From Hymenobacter volaticus (GTDB lineage: Bacteria > Bacteroidota > Bacteroidia > Cytophagales > Hymenobacteraceae), in contig NZ_CP095065.1 of assembly GCF_022921055.1 (NCBI RefSeq), forward strand, positions 1 through 64,000: DNA of 64,000 nt, given 5' to 3'. Numbering within the stretch: the first letter of the stretch is position 1; each line of letters begins with the position of its first letter. Made by a program: the position numbers and the translations under genes. Below the pieces are notes generated by a model. That model saw only the letters and a program-made list of their open reading frames with translations, was not told the DNA's origin and ran no database searches. This document shows positions 28,754-38,910 of this stretch, piece after piece.

Positions 28754-29209
28754 TGACGTCCGCCAACCCCTCCCCGGTCCTAACCGGCCCGGGGGCTGAC
28801 CAGCCCTGGAAGTCAACTTTGAAGTTTTGTTGGCCGCCACGCGCGAGCTGGCCGCCGACCAACCCGTCTTGATGCTGAACCTGTTGCGATATCGGGAACA
28901 GGCCGATTACGGCCCCCACTCAACCAAGGCGCCGCGCTCGGGACGGGAAGCGTACCAGGACTATATCCAGGCTTTCCTGGCCCATAATTCGCCCCAGGAA
29001 GCCAAAGTCTTCTTTCAAGGCCCCGCGCTGGCGGCCTTGGTGGCCCGCGCGGGGAGCGTTGGGACGAGCTTGCGCTGGTCGAATACCGCAACCTAGCGGT
29101 ATTCCGCCGCTGGATCGAAAACCCAATCTATACCGCGGAAGCTGCCCCCATTCGGCGAGCCGCTTTAGCTGACTGGCGGCTGCTAATGACCCTGCCGCCA
29201 GTTGGGTAA
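28754..29209 (+). pseudogene. Small DUF1330-like protein, two frameshifts
   Basis: ATG at 28754 opens MTSANPSPVLTGPGADQPW. After a shift near 28808 comes VNFEVLLAATRELAADQPVL and MLNLLRYREQADYG, with AYQDYIQAF. After another shift near 29055 comes WDELALVEYRNLAVFRRWIE, ending RLLMTLPPVG. The MLNLLRYR motif and layout resemble DUF1330 or related dimeric ferredoxin-like proteins. Function unknown. A small hairpin (29214-29220/29229-29235) follows the stop. Confidence 0.5.
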
Positions 29210-29240
29210 AAAAAGGGAAGGCTGCGCGCTTCCCTGAACT

Positions 29241-29282
29241 GTAAGCTCCTTATCGGCGGCTAGCCGCCGATAAGGAGCTTAC
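29241..29282. repeat. 42-bp perfect palindrome
   Basis: GTAAGCTCCTTATCGGCGGC, then TA, then the exact complement of the first 20 bases. No unpaired loop. It lies 32 bp after the DUF1330-like gene and may act as a bidirectional terminator. Confidence 0.8.
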
Positions 29283-30299
29283 TCCGTTCTTCCTCTCCTG
29301 CGCGTCTGATGCCTGGCCCTGGTCCCTCTTATCATTATTCCAACTGATTTAGTCTTAGTCCTGCACGAGCCCTGGCCCGTCGCGGCCTGTCCACCAACGG
29401 ATATCCCTCGGATTTTGTGCGACACGTCAACAGCAGTTCTTCTGTCCACTTTTGCGCTTGGCCCTTCCTTTGTCTGGCCCTAGAATGAGTTGGCACCAAA
29501 AAGAAATTGCGGCGCTGTCGTACCGTTCCTACTGCCGGTTGGCGTGCAATTACTGTTTCAACTGCGAATCCCTATGTATCAATTCCCCTCGATAAGGGGC
29601 CCTTATCAAGACTTTATGGCGTTGGAGCGTGCTTTACAGGGCGCCCTTATAAAGTATGCTCCCACGCCGACTATCCGCTCTCGGCAAGTTCCTCTTTACT
29701 CACTTGACAACTTTCTAATAGCCCACCTCCTTCTCTGATGCCAGCAAAATAAAATGGAGCTTTCCAATAAGCGACTAATCGAGGAGCGGACGCACGGCCA
29801 TTGTGGGACTAGTTTAATCAGTTGCGCCTCTCTATTGAGCGATGCCGCAGCTACCCTAAACGGGCCTTCCACAACGAAGGAAGGTTGCTTTTAAACGGCC
29901 CTGCGCTGGAAGCAACCTGTAGCGAGCAGGTAGTGGCGTTCTAGCGACTCATTTAGCAACAGGGCGGATTCACCCGGCAAATCATTACCGCATCGTTTTC
30001 ATTTTGTGAAGCAACTACTTGGCAGCCAGTCACCCATCAGAGAGGGATTTCATTTTGATAGGAACGTCTTACCCGCTAGATTGCTTGGAGTCGCCCTTTT
30101 CGTAAGCCTTTTAGAACTCTCCCGTTGGATAAAGTGCTGTCCGAGGACTCAGCGTGTAAATCCGCCCTGTTGCTAAAAGAACCCCTACATGAACTACGCT
30201 ATATAGTAGCGAGCCACCCGTATTTTCTCGCGTACCAAAAGGACCCACTCACGCCCGGTTCCCGTCTTTGCCGCCGCCACCTTTGTCTAAGCCGCCCCC
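29283..30299. other. Gene-free region with a dispersed palindrome
   Basis: About 1 kb without a supportable gene. It contains GATAAGGGGCCCTTATC at 29591-29607, preceded by CCCCTC as in the other oriented copies. Confidence 0.5.
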
Positions 30300-30904
30300 A
30301 TGCTACACGCTCGCGCATTTCCCCCTCAGCTGGTGTTACCGTGCTCTGGGGAGCGCTGCTGCTCGGCGGCAGTTCCCTCGCCCGCGCGCAAACGCCCCGT
30401 CCCGGGACGAGCGTCGGGCGCCCGGAGGCCCCGCTGGTCCACCGGGCCGGCGAACCGGCGGCCTTGGCGTACGATTTCGGCCACGCGCGGTTTTTGGTCG
30501 ACAGCGCCGCCACGCGCGGGGCCTGGTCGCTGGTGGAAATCACCGAACAGCCCGGCTACCAAACCCCGTGGCACCGACACGGCACCTGGGACGAGTCGTT
30601 TTACGTGCTGGCCGGCACGCTGACAGCGAAGGTGAGGGACACTGTGTACACACTGCCGGCCGGTTCTTATCTGTTGATTCCCCGGGGCACGCCGCACCGG
30701 CAAGCCAATCGCGGGACGGTGCCGGTCACGCTGCTGCTCACCCTGCACCCAAGCGGCTTCGAACGCCACCTAAAGGACCGGGTGGAACTCTTCAAAACCA
30801 GCCCGCCGGGCAGCCCGTCGTTTCCCGCGAAAATGGCTGCCTTGCGCCAAAAGAATGCGCAATACATTGAAATTCTGGGCACGTGGGAAATGCCCAAACA
30901 CTGA
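30300..30904 (+). CDS. Secreted cupin-domain protein, N-terminus unclear
   Basis: From about 30340 the frame reads TVLWGALLLGGSSLARAQ, a signal-peptide-like segment. A cupin barrel follows: WHRHGTWDESFYVLAGTLTA is motif 1 with His/His/Glu metal ligands, and YLLIPRGTPHRQANRGT is motif 2. The C-terminal tail is KMAALRQKNAQYIEILGTW. A fitting start, ATG 30300 (MLHARAFPPQLV), lies in another frame, so one base may be missing near 30345. The frame upstream of 30300 is open but not protein-like. Small secreted cupin, ligand unknown. Confidence 0.6.
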
Positions 30905-31244
30905 ACAGGCGCACAACGACTGCCGTCGGCACGAATGGAAAAAGCCTCGATTCGTTACCCTATGACGGCTAAGCCCCCGAGGGTGGTGAGCGTAAAGCGC
31001 CTCAAGGCCAAGTGATTTGCCCGCTTGCGGCACTGCGGGGAGCGGGGACGTTCATCCAATAAGAGAGGGAAAGCAAAGGGCATCATGGCGAAAGAAGCAA
31101 TCAAAGGAAGATAGAGGCTGTATCGCGAGGGCCGCGGGCGCATTACAACTACTCACCGCCCGGCCCTTATGGTGAACCCTGCTTTCGGGGAACGCTTGGC
31201 AGTTGACCTGCGCTAGGTGCCAACAGGCCGCTGTAGCACGGTAC

Positions 31245-31307
31245 GCGTTTACGAACCTCATCCCCCTAGTCTACGAAACGTGCCGAGGGGATGAGGTTCG
31301 TAAACGC
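31245..31307. repeat. 21-bp-arm hairpin
   Basis: Arms 31245-31265 (GCGTTTACGAACCTCATCCC...) and 31287-31307 are perfect complements with a 21-nt loop. It lies 340 bp past the cupin gene with no gene adjacent. Confidence 0.75.
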
Positions 31308-31405
31308 CTAAAAGGGAGCCTAGCCCCCGCCAAAATTCTACGCCGGTGGGGACGGCACGGTCGACCGAAGCGCGCACGGATTCCGGGACGTGTCCGAGAA
31401 GCAAC

Positions 31406-31555
31406 GTGGCTGTTGCAGAATCCTAACTATACCATGATAACGGTATATCCAAGCTGGTACAAGCTGTAAAATAGGCGTTAAGCAGGTAGTTAAGACTCTC
31501 AGGAGGTGGTGAGACAACCGGTCAAACAGACAGCCGAGAGTTCTGCAACAGCCAC
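31406..31555. mobile_element. 150-bp MITE with IS1182-type ends
   Basis: Terminal inverted repeats GTGGCTGTTGCAGAA (31406-31420) and its complement (31541-31555) share GTGGCTGTTGCA with the IS at 6.6 kb. There is no coding capacity inside, and no target duplication is visible. The left end abuts TGTCCGAGAAGCAAC (31391-31405), the cassette end motif. Confidence 0.7.
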
Positions 31556-31647
31556 GAGGGTTTACCCAAACAGGCCCGCGCCATGGTTTACCACGCCCTG
31601 GCCCTGGAATCCAGCGCCCCCCTGCCCCCGGACGCGACTCGTCCGGC

Positions 31648-32406
31648 TCACGCCCGCTCCGCGACTAGCCGCTGCAGGTCTTGGGCATTGTCAAACGCGG
31701 CGCCCATGGTATTGTTGAAGTAGGCATATACGTCTTTCCCCTCGTGGAGGTAGTCGTGGATCTGCTCGGCCTGGTCGTGCAGAAAGTCGCGCTCGTAGGA
31801 CTCGCGGTAGTTGCCCTGCGGGCCGTGGAAGCGCAGATACACAAAGTCTGCCCCCTCGTTGAGTTGGGCGTTTCGGGCGGGGCCTTTGTCGTGCAGCACG
31901 AGGCTGGCGCCGTGCTGGTCCAGCAGTTCAAACGTATCCTCGGCATACCAGCTGGGGTGGCGAAATTCCACCGCTTTGCGCCACTCGTGGGCGGGGTCTG
32001 CCGCGGCCAGCGCCTGCAAGAGGGCCCGGACCGCGTGTAGCTGGCGAAGGGTGTTACTGGGCGGGAACTGCAGGAGCAGGCAGCCCTTTTTGGGGCCCAA
32101 CTCCCGGGCAGCATCCATAAAGCGGACCACGCCGGAGAGGTCCTCGGCCAGCGCGGTGGTGTGCGTAATATCGCGCCACAGCTTGAGGGTAAAGTCAAAC
32201 GCCGGGCCGGTTTCCGCGGCCCAGGCCGCAAACGTTTTGGGCTGGGGGATGCGGTAGAAGGTGCTGTTAATCTCCACCGAGTTAAACAGGGTGGCATAGT
32301 AGGTGAGGCGGCTGGTAGCCTGGTAGGCCTCGGGAAAGGTGGCCTTCGGGCCGGGCACGACGATGCCGCTGGTGCCAGTGCGCAGGGTGCCAAGGAGGGC
32401 AGGCAT
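31648..32406 (-). CDS. DUF72 family protein (252 aa)
   Basis: Intact. Starts MPALLGTLRTGTSGIVVPGP. Family marks: the GTSG start, YYATLFNSVEINSTFYRIP, FDFTLKLWRDITH, LLQFPPSN, AVEFRHPSWY, LHDKGPARNAQL, FVYLRFHGPQGNY and the end DVYAYFNNTMGAAFDNAQDL. DUF72/YecE proteins have a TIM-barrel-like fold; their biochemical role is unsettled. Stands alone between the MITE and the GAF scrap. Confidence 0.9.
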   Translation of the reverse strand: MPALLGTLRTGTSGIVVPGPKATFPEAYQATSRLTYYATLFNSVEINSTFYRIPQPKTFAAWAAETGPAFDFTLKLWRDITHTTALAEDLSGVVRFMDAARELGPKKGCLLLQFPPSNTLRQLHAVRALLQALAAADPAHEWRKAVEFRHPSWYAEDTFELLDQHGASLVLHDKGPARNAQLNEGADFVYLRFHGPQGNYRESYERDFLHDQAEQIHDYLHEGKDVYAYFNNTMGAAFDNAQDLQRLVAERA

Positions 32407-32499
32407 GGGAAGGAGGTATACGGGAGGTTCGGGGTAGTACGTGCCACGCTGCCTCGGTGTTTTACCCCCTGCGCCTCTTCACGGGGTCCCAACGGATCA

Positions 32500-32850
32500 G
32501 CTGCTTGTCAGAGTAGCTCTCTTTATAGGCCAGGCAGGGGCATGCTGCTCGAAGGCCCGGCACGCCGCCGAAGGCAACGAGTTGCGCTTCTACGCCGGGT
32601 CGCTGCTGCGCCTGCCCGACCAGCGCCCCCTAGGCACGCGCTGCCTCATCGACCGCCGCCCGCGTCGCCCTCCCCGCCGCCACGCAACGGGTGCTCGACC
32701 TGCTGGCCGCCCTGGTCAGCCAGGCCATTGCCCTGCGCCTCCCCTCCCTGGCCCAGCCCCGGGCAGCGCCGAGCAGTACCCCGCCCCATCCCACAAGCTA
32801 CCCAATTGCGCGGGGAGACAACACAAGGGCGAGCTGCTTAACGGGCGCTG
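32500..32850 (+). pseudogene. C-terminal GAF-domain scrap
   Basis: A start-less frame reads GNELRFYAGSLLRLPDQRPL then GTRCLIDRRPR, the end of a GAF domain (RFYAGxPL...GTLCVID). After a shift near 32668 comes ATQRVLDLLAALVSQAIALR. Probably the tail of a signalling protein left after deletion. The palindrome at 32888 follows 38 bp later. Confidence 0.6.
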
Positions 32851-32885
32851 AAGGGACAAAATGCCCACCTCAAGTACGTATAGTT

Positions 32886-32906
32886 GTGATAAGGGGCTCT
32901 TATCAC
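32886..32906. repeat. Dispersed palindrome, diverged copy
   Basis: GTGATAAGGGGCTCTTATCAC: 8-bp arms around GGGCT. The following 32907-33751 contains no supportable gene. At 33074 a CTCTGCAACAGCCC stretch recalls an IS1182-type end. Confidence 0.65.
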
Positions 32907-33751
32907 ACTATATGGAGTTGTTTTTGGCACTTTAAAAGGATCGTGGCTATCGCGGAACTTCTGTAGCAATTTGCTCCCTATCTCTCTACTGCATTTAGCG
33001 AAGAGAAACGCTCCTTCCGATTACGATTTCGCCTCCCATTATGGTCAGCCCGTTTCCGACTGGTCCGCTGGTCTGACTCTGCAACAGCCCGTGAGCTAGT
33101 TCGAACCGAATAAACGTTTTCTACTCCTCCATTCCCGTCATTCTGCTGTTAAAAGCCTTTCCAACTCGACCCAAAACTGTATGGGTAGCCTTCTCGCTTT
33201 CATAGTTCACACGGCATTGATATTTACCTTATACAAAAACTAATACGGGCTACGAGCCATTGAACTGGTACTCTCTGCCGAAGATAAAACCATGGCTTCG
33301 CAGAGCCCCGTCGTTGCCGGGTGACCCCGACTTATAGGGGTCCCACTAGAGTAGGAACAGAAAACCACCACGGAATTTCGGTCAGTACCACTTACCAGGT
33401 AGCTGGGTTACGCAGCAGGTTCTGGGGCTCTATAGTGAGTTGAGGGCTGTTAAATAAATAGACGAAAATCTCCAACTCGGCGCGCCACCGGCTTGCTAGG
33501 TGGCTGCTAGGCTGCCATTAGGTTCATCTCAACCGGGACTGTGGCGGGTAGAAACTGGTCGGAAAGACGTATTCGCTGGGCAGGCTCAGGTGGCAGCAGG
33601 AAAGCGCGAGCGCGGGCAGCCCGGGTTATTCTTCTCTGCGCGCCTGTTCGAACTGGTCCTTTAAACAAACAAAATAGGTCTTTTAAACAAAGTCCACCGG
33701 TGCCACGCCCTCGACCTTTGTCTCAACGCAAACCACTACTTCTCCTTCGCC

Positions 33752-34771
33752 ATGAGACAAGTTAATTTTCAAGGAGCCCGGCAGCAGCCCTTGGGCTCGG
33801 GCTTTAACGCCGCTTCCACCGCCACCGACGTCATCCACGGCGTCGACCTGACCGGCAGAATTGCCATTGTAACCGGCGGCAATGCGGGCATCGGGCTGGA
33901 AACCACCCGGGTGCTAGCCGCGGCCGGTGCTACGGTCATTGTGCCGGCCCGCGACACGGCAAAAGCGAAGCGCAATCTGCACGGCATCGCCAACGTGGAG
34001 CTGGAAACGATGAATTTGGTGGACCCCGCATCCATTGATGCGTTTGCCGAACGGTTTCTGGCCTCGGGCCGGCCCCTGCATTTGCTGATCAACAACGCTG
34101 GCATCATGTGGGTGCCCTTGCGGCGCGACCCCCGGGGCATCGAGTCGCAGCTAGCGACGAATTACCTGGGGCAGTTCCAGCTGGTAGCGCGCCTGTGGCC
34201 AGCCCTCAAACAGGCCCAGGGTGCCCGGGTCATCAACGTATCGTCGTTTGGGCACCAGATGGCGCCCTTCAACTTCGAGGACCCTAATTTCCAGCACCGG
34301 GAATACCACACGCTCGAGGGCTACGGGCAATCCAAGACGGCCAGCAATCTGTTCACCGTGGCGTTAAACCAGCGCGCCCAAGCCGCCCACGTCCGCGCGT
34401 ATGCGGTGCACCCCGGCTCCATCAACGGCACCGAGCTTGGGCGTGAAGCCCCCCTCGAGTTATTCCAGCAGATGGGTTTTTGTGATGCGCAGGGCACTAT
34501 CCTGCCCGAGGTGGCGGCCAAGCTGAAGACCATTGCCCAAGGAGCGGCAACGACGGTGTGGTGCGCGACCAGCCCGCTGCTCGACTCCCTGGGCGGGGTA
34601 TATTGCGAAGATGGCGACGTGGCCGAATTGGACGAAGGGCAAATCGAGCACCGCCCCGATGATCCGTCCACGGCCCGGGGCGTACAGCCCTATTCGTTGG
34701 ATGAGAGTAGTGCCCAGCGGTTGTGGACCCTGAGTGAGCAACTGACCGGTATCGCCTTCGCGGCCAACTGA
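33752..34771 (+). CDS. SDR family oxidoreductase, WW-oxidoreductase/retinol-dehydrogenase-like (339 aa)
   Basis: Intact. N-terminal extension (QQPLGSGFNAASTATDVIHG) before the Rossmann fold; TGGNAGIG at 41-48, NNAG at 114-117, Ser164/165, Tyr191 and Lys195 (YGQSK), and a long C-terminal part with VWCATSPLLDSLGGVYCEDG. This is the retinol-dehydrogenase-like subgroup, larger than typical SDRs. It has a close paralogue at 39695-40708. The substrate is not predictable. An AraC-family regulator lies downstream on the same strand. Confidence 0.85.
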   Translation: MRQVNFQGARQQPLGSGFNAASTATDVIHGVDLTGRIAIVTGGNAGIGLETTRVLAAAGATVIVPARDTAKAKRNLHGIANVELETMNLVDPASIDAFAERFLASGRPLHLLINNAGIMWVPLRRDPRGIESQLATNYLGQFQLVARLWPALKQAQGARVINVSSFGHQMAPFNFEDPNFQHREYHTLEGYGQSKTASNLFTVALNQRAQAAHVRAYAVHPGSINGTELGREAPLELFQQMGFCDAQGTILPEVAAKLKTIAQGAATTVWCATSPLLDSLGGVYCEDGDVAELDEGQIEHRPDDPSTARGVQPYSLDESSAQRLWTLSEQLTGIAFAAN

Positions 34772-34815
34772 AGTTTAGCTCCGCCTACTGCTACCCCCTC
34801 TTTCTTATTTTCCGC

Positions 34816-34884
34816 GAAGAGGCAACCTGTATCACGGGTGCCAATATGCTGATTGACGTTGAGCAAGTAATAGCGTGTTTACAT
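34816..34884 (+). pseudogene. C-terminal scrap of an SDR
   Basis: EEATCITGANMLIDVEQ is the characteristic SDR ending (xxxYITGANLxVDGG) with no gene in front of it. It is the trace of a deleted SDR between the complete SDR and the AraC gene. Only about 20 residues, so the call rests on the motif. Confidence 0.5.
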
Positions 34885-35036
34885 TAACCGAAGTTTATCT
34901 TGGTTACAAACACCCCGCGTGAGCGGAACGGGTTGGCAGAGTGCTGGACTTAACCAGGCTCGCAGCCGCCTGCCCGGGCATTCATTCGCAAGCGGGACCC
35001 GTCAGCAACCGAACCCCGAACCCGATGAAATGAGCC

Positions 35037-35897
35037 ATGGAACACGTATCCACCTACCTGACGCCGGAAATCAAGCTGTCCTGTTACGAAGACCATTTCT
35101 TTAAATCGGACGTGGTCTTCGACCACCACCTGCTGATCTGGTTCATTTCCGGGCGAACCCGGATTGTGCAGGCCGATGGGGTGCACGACTTTCAAACCGG
35201 CGATATCTTTCTGATTCCCCGCAATCAGCCGGCCACCATCCTCAATTACCCCCAAGACGGGTTGCCCCACAAAACCGTGGTTATGTCGCTGACCACGGAC
35301 ATCCTCCGCGCTTTTTACAGCGGCCACCCGGTGAAAGCGGTGAGTGCGCCCGTGCCCAAAATCCGTAGCTTTCGCCGGCATCCGCTCCTGGAGAGTTGCC
35401 TGGCTTCCCTGGTGCCCTACTTTGCTTTGGAAGGTCCTTTTTTGCCGGAATTAGCCACCTTGAAGCTGACGGAGGCCATCAGCATCCTGCGCCTGATCGA
35501 GCCGGACTTGGACGGCCTGCTGGCCAATTTCGATGACCCGCATAAAGTGGACCTCATCCGCTTTATGGAAAAGAACTACATGTTCAACCTGCCAGCGGAA
35601 ACCTTCGGCCAGCTCACGGGCCGCAGCCTGACCACATTCAAACGGGACTTCAAAAAAGTTTTCGACACGACCCCGCAGCGGTGGCTCACGCACAAACGGC
35701 TGGAATTAGCGCATTACCAACTGGCCGAGCAGCGGAAGAAACCCACCGACGTGTGCTACGAATCGGGCTTTGAAAACCTCTCGCACTTTTCGCACGCCTT
35801 CAAAAAACAGTTCGGCTATTCTCCCACGCGCTTGCCCGCCCCACCGGCCGGCCGCAACTCAGCTAGCGAGCGCGAAGCAGGGCGGAATCACGGCTGA
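35037..35897 (+). CDS. AraC-family transcriptional regulator (286 aa)
   Basis: Starts MEHVSTYLTPEIKLSCYEDH. The N-terminal 170 residues form an ExsA-like cupin sensor (HHLLIWFISGRTRIVQADGV, FQTGDIFLIPRNQPATI). The C-terminal double HTH is at about 170-270: LPAETFGQLTGRSLTTFKRD, KVFDTTPQRWLTHKRLELA, then VCYESGFENLSHFSHAFKKQ and FGYSPTR. Likely regulates the neighbouring SDR genes, an inference from position only. Complete. Confidence 0.9.
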   Translation: MEHVSTYLTPEIKLSCYEDHFFKSDVVFDHHLLIWFISGRTRIVQADGVHDFQTGDIFLIPRNQPATILNYPQDGLPHKTVVMSLTTDILRAFYSGHPVKAVSAPVPKIRSFRRHPLLESCLASLVPYFALEGPFLPELATLKLTEAISILRLIEPDLDGLLANFDDPHKVDLIRFMEKNYMFNLPAETFGQLTGRSLTTFKRDFKKVFDTTPQRWLTHKRLELAHYQLAEQRKKPTDVCYESGFENLSHFSHAFKKQFGYSPTRLPAPPAGRNSASEREAGRNHG

Positions 35898-36287
35898 ATC
35901 CGGTTTTTCTTCGCCTGTAAAAACCAGTTCCGGGAGCGCGCAGCCTACTACCGGTCCACCGATGGCTGCCGGCCGCACTGTAAGGCCGTAGTGCACGTGG
36001 GGCAAGTATCGGCGGTGGAGATAGGCAAATGCGAAAAGAACCTTGCCTACCACGGCGATACCCAGAACACCGCCGCTCAAATCCAGCGCGGGTGCAAGCA
36101 CCACCAGGCCAATTTCCTTGCTTCCAAGCACGTATTGGGTGCAATGGCCGCAGACCCGCGAACGAAAACGGAGCCCCGGGAGACGGTTCAGTTGCCAGCA
36201 AAGACCGAAAAGGCGGCTTGGTACGCGTGGACTGGGGGAATAAGTAAGCGCGAATGACTTGGGCACACTCCATTCAACCTCAATCTT

Positions 36288-37324
36288 ATGTACGTCAAAA
36301 AGAATTACAGCCTGACGGAAACGGCCTTCTTTAATTCCGGCAAACATTTAACCTGGTTGGTTCCCTACACGCTGCTGGTCGCGGGGCTCTACCGCTACAC
36401 CGCGTTGCACCAGTTTAGTTTCCCCTGGCTGCCCCTGTCCTTGATTGGTACGGCCGTGACGTTTTACGTGGGCTTTAAAAACAACCAGGCGTACGATCGT
36501 CTCTGGGAAGCCCGTACCATCTGGGGCGGCATTGTCAACAGTTCGCGCATCTGGGGGTCTAACATCAGAGCGTTGGTGGCACCGGCCCCTTCGGAACCAC
36601 GACCGAAGAAGTGTTGGCTGAGACCCACCAGGCGCTGATTTACCGGCACATTGCCTGGCTCTACCAGCTGCGGCGGCAGTTGCTGGAGCCCACCGCGTGG
36701 GAACACGTCAGCCAGCCCGGCTTATATGGGCAAGACGCCCAACAAAAGCGGCAAACCATCGGGCTCGGGTTGTTCGGGGAAGACCTCACGCAGGAGCAAC
36801 TGCACCGATACCTAGCGCCGGCAGAGCGGGAAGCCCTGCCCGCCTACCACAATGCGGCCGCCCAGCTACTGGACCAGCAATCCCAGCAGGTGGCGCGCCT
36901 GCGAAAAGCCGGCTGCGTGGGCGATGTGGAGCACATGGCCTTACAAGGTATTCTCAATGAGTTCTACGAGCACCAAGGCAAAGCCGAGCGAATCAAAAAA
37001 ACGCCGTTTCCGCGCCAGTTCGCTAGCGTCGGGTTTATGATGGTCTGCATCTTCATCGCCATGCTCCCGTTTGGGTTGTTCGCGGAATTCAGCAAACTAG
37101 GTGACCACGGCCTGTGGGTGGCGATACCCTTGGTGGTCTTGATTAGCTGGGTGTACGTGGTCATGGAACTGGTCGGCGACTATTCAGAAAATCCTTTTGA
37201 AGGGCTCTCCAACGATGTGCCCATGCTGGCCTTGAGCCGCAGCATTGAAATCGACTTGCTGCAACAACTGGGCAAAACGGATTTGCCGGCTCCTATTCAG
37301 CCCGTTGCCCATGTGCTGTTGTAA
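36288..37324 (+). CDS. Bestrophin-family membrane channel protein, one frameshift
   Basis: About 345 residues. Starts MYVKKNYSLTETAFFNSGKH. Membrane helices: LTWLVPYTLLVAGLYRY, FPWLPLSLIGTAVTFYVGFK, and near the end FASVGFMMVCIFIAMLPFGL and LWVAIPLVVLISWVYVVMEL. Family marks are NNQAYDRLWEARTIWGGIVN and YSENPFEGLSNDVPMLALSR. The frame breaks near 36572, where GTGGCACC should read GTGGGCACC; that one G restores the whole gene. Bacterial homologues are pentameric ion channels in the inner membrane. Confidence 0.8.
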
Positions 37325-37757
37325 CCCAAGTACCCGTTCGGCTATGCACCTTGAAGAGGTGGTGGACCGCCCGGATGCTGTCCTCTCGAGTTAGGACCAG
37401 TGCCAGCGCCGGGCGGCCCGGGTAGTAGAGTCGGCCGCGGTTTGCCCGTGCAGGGTAAAGGCGAGCAGACACTCAAGAGCCCCCGACCAGAAGCAGGGGA
37501 TAGCGCATCGAAGCAACAGGTAGCTGAGTTATATACAATATATCACTTATAAAATATGATAATTGACGGCTGCGACTGGCTTCACACGACCCCATCCACG
37601 CCCGTCCCACCGACGTCGGAGTACCCGATCTGGTTTTGATAACAGCCCCGCTACCGCCATGTTGTTGTAGCAGAACCCAGCTGTGGCGTGTCAACCGCCG
37701 GCAGCCGATCTTTTAAGCATCATCTAAGCTTCAACTCAGCAAGTGTGCTCGGGCTAC

Positions 37758-38336
37758 TCAGTGAAAACCGGCCTGCTTACGGATGCGGCTGAGGGTCTCG
37801 CGTGAGACCCCCAAGTAGGAGGCAATCATGTGCAAGGGTATGCGTTGGTAAAAATCGGGAAATGCCTTCACAAATTCCTGATAGCGCACTTCGGCGCTGT
37901 GGCTGATGGCCGTATAGAGTCGGTTAACTTGGGCATCCAAATAGTGACCTGCTAATTGATTCTCTAGGGCGTGGAAGGCTGGTACTTCTCTTTTCACTAG
38001 CTCCCAGTTTTCTCGTGACCACAGCAGCACTTGCGTGTCCTCCAGCGCCTCAATGGCCCCTTGTGCCGGCAGGCCGGTGCGAAAGCTTTCGGGGTCAGTC
38101 ATCCACCAGTTCTCGATGGCAAAGCGCAGAATGTGCTCCTCTGCCTCCTCGTCGGTGCGGTAGAGGCGCAACGAGCCACTGACGACGAAGGCCATGTAGC
38201 GGCATACGTCCCCTTTGTGCAACAAATGCTCTCGTCGCTTCAGCTTTTTAACTATCGCCGCCGCTTCTAACTGCTCTAACTCGGCGTCTGTAAAAGCGGC
38301 TTTGGAAGTTAGGTAGTGTCGGAACGTTTCAACCAT
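37758..38336 (-). CDS. Crp/Fnr-family transcriptional regulator (192 aa)
   Basis: Starts MVETFRHYLTSKAAFTDAEL. Same length and layout as its paralogue at 23900-24478: LLHKGDVCRYMAFVVSGSLR, IENWWMTDPESF, LLWSRENWELV, and HTH HMIASYLGVSRETLSRIRKQ. Divergent from two SDR genes (38911, 39695) across 574 bp, repeating the regulator/SDR module at 23.9-26.2 kb. Confidence 0.85.
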   Translation of the reverse strand: MVETFRHYLTSKAAFTDAELEQLEAAAIVKKLKRREHLLHKGDVCRYMAFVVSGSLRLYRTDEEAEEHILRFAIENWWMTDPESFRTGLPAQGAIEALEDTQVLLWSRENWELVKREVPAFHALENQLAGHYLDAQVNRLYTAISHSAEVRYQEFVKAFPDFYQRIPLHMIASYLGVSRETLSRIRKQAGFH

Positions 38337-38910
38337 GGTGACGCACGTCGTTTGATTGAGCTAACTACGGTAGCTGAACAGCCGCGTTGCCCGACGCGAT
38401 AGGTAGGTAAAGCCGGTACCCTTCAATTCATATAAGTAAACCCTAGCCCCGGGCTGGGGTTTGGTGCCCCGTTGTTTGGTGAATACGACAACTTTTGTCA
38501 AGCAAACCAATGCTGGGGCCCACTCGCCCCATTTGCAGCGGCGCTTAAAAATTGCGCAAACTTCCCAAGGGGATGGGGCTGGCGTAGGGGTCGCCCCCAG
38601 TCCTTGGCGGTTGGACGACCCTTAGAACTTGTTTAAGGCCGACCTGTGGCCGGTTAGCCTGAATACTAGGTATGCTAGGTCCCTAAAGCTACCGTGGCGA
38701 TTCATGCGCAGGCCTTGAAGGCGCTGAATTTGGTGATAAATGTCCTCGTTTCGCCCCGGGCAACTTCCCAATTTTGCTTAACCAAACAGCATAGCCTAGT
38801 GCCTTGCTGCCCGACGCTGTGTCAATCACGGGCCCTTCTAAAGCTCAATGACTGTCTAGACGCCTCCCGGCCCGGCGAACAGGCGGTGGATTTTAAAATT
38901 CAAACTGAAC
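38337..38910. other. Intergenic region between divergent Crp/Fnr and SDR genes
   Basis: No supportable gene. It shares AACAGCCGCGTTGC (about 38373) and CCGTTGTTTGG (about 38470) with the region upstream of the paralogous regulator, candidate promoter or autoregulatory sites. Confidence 0.45.
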
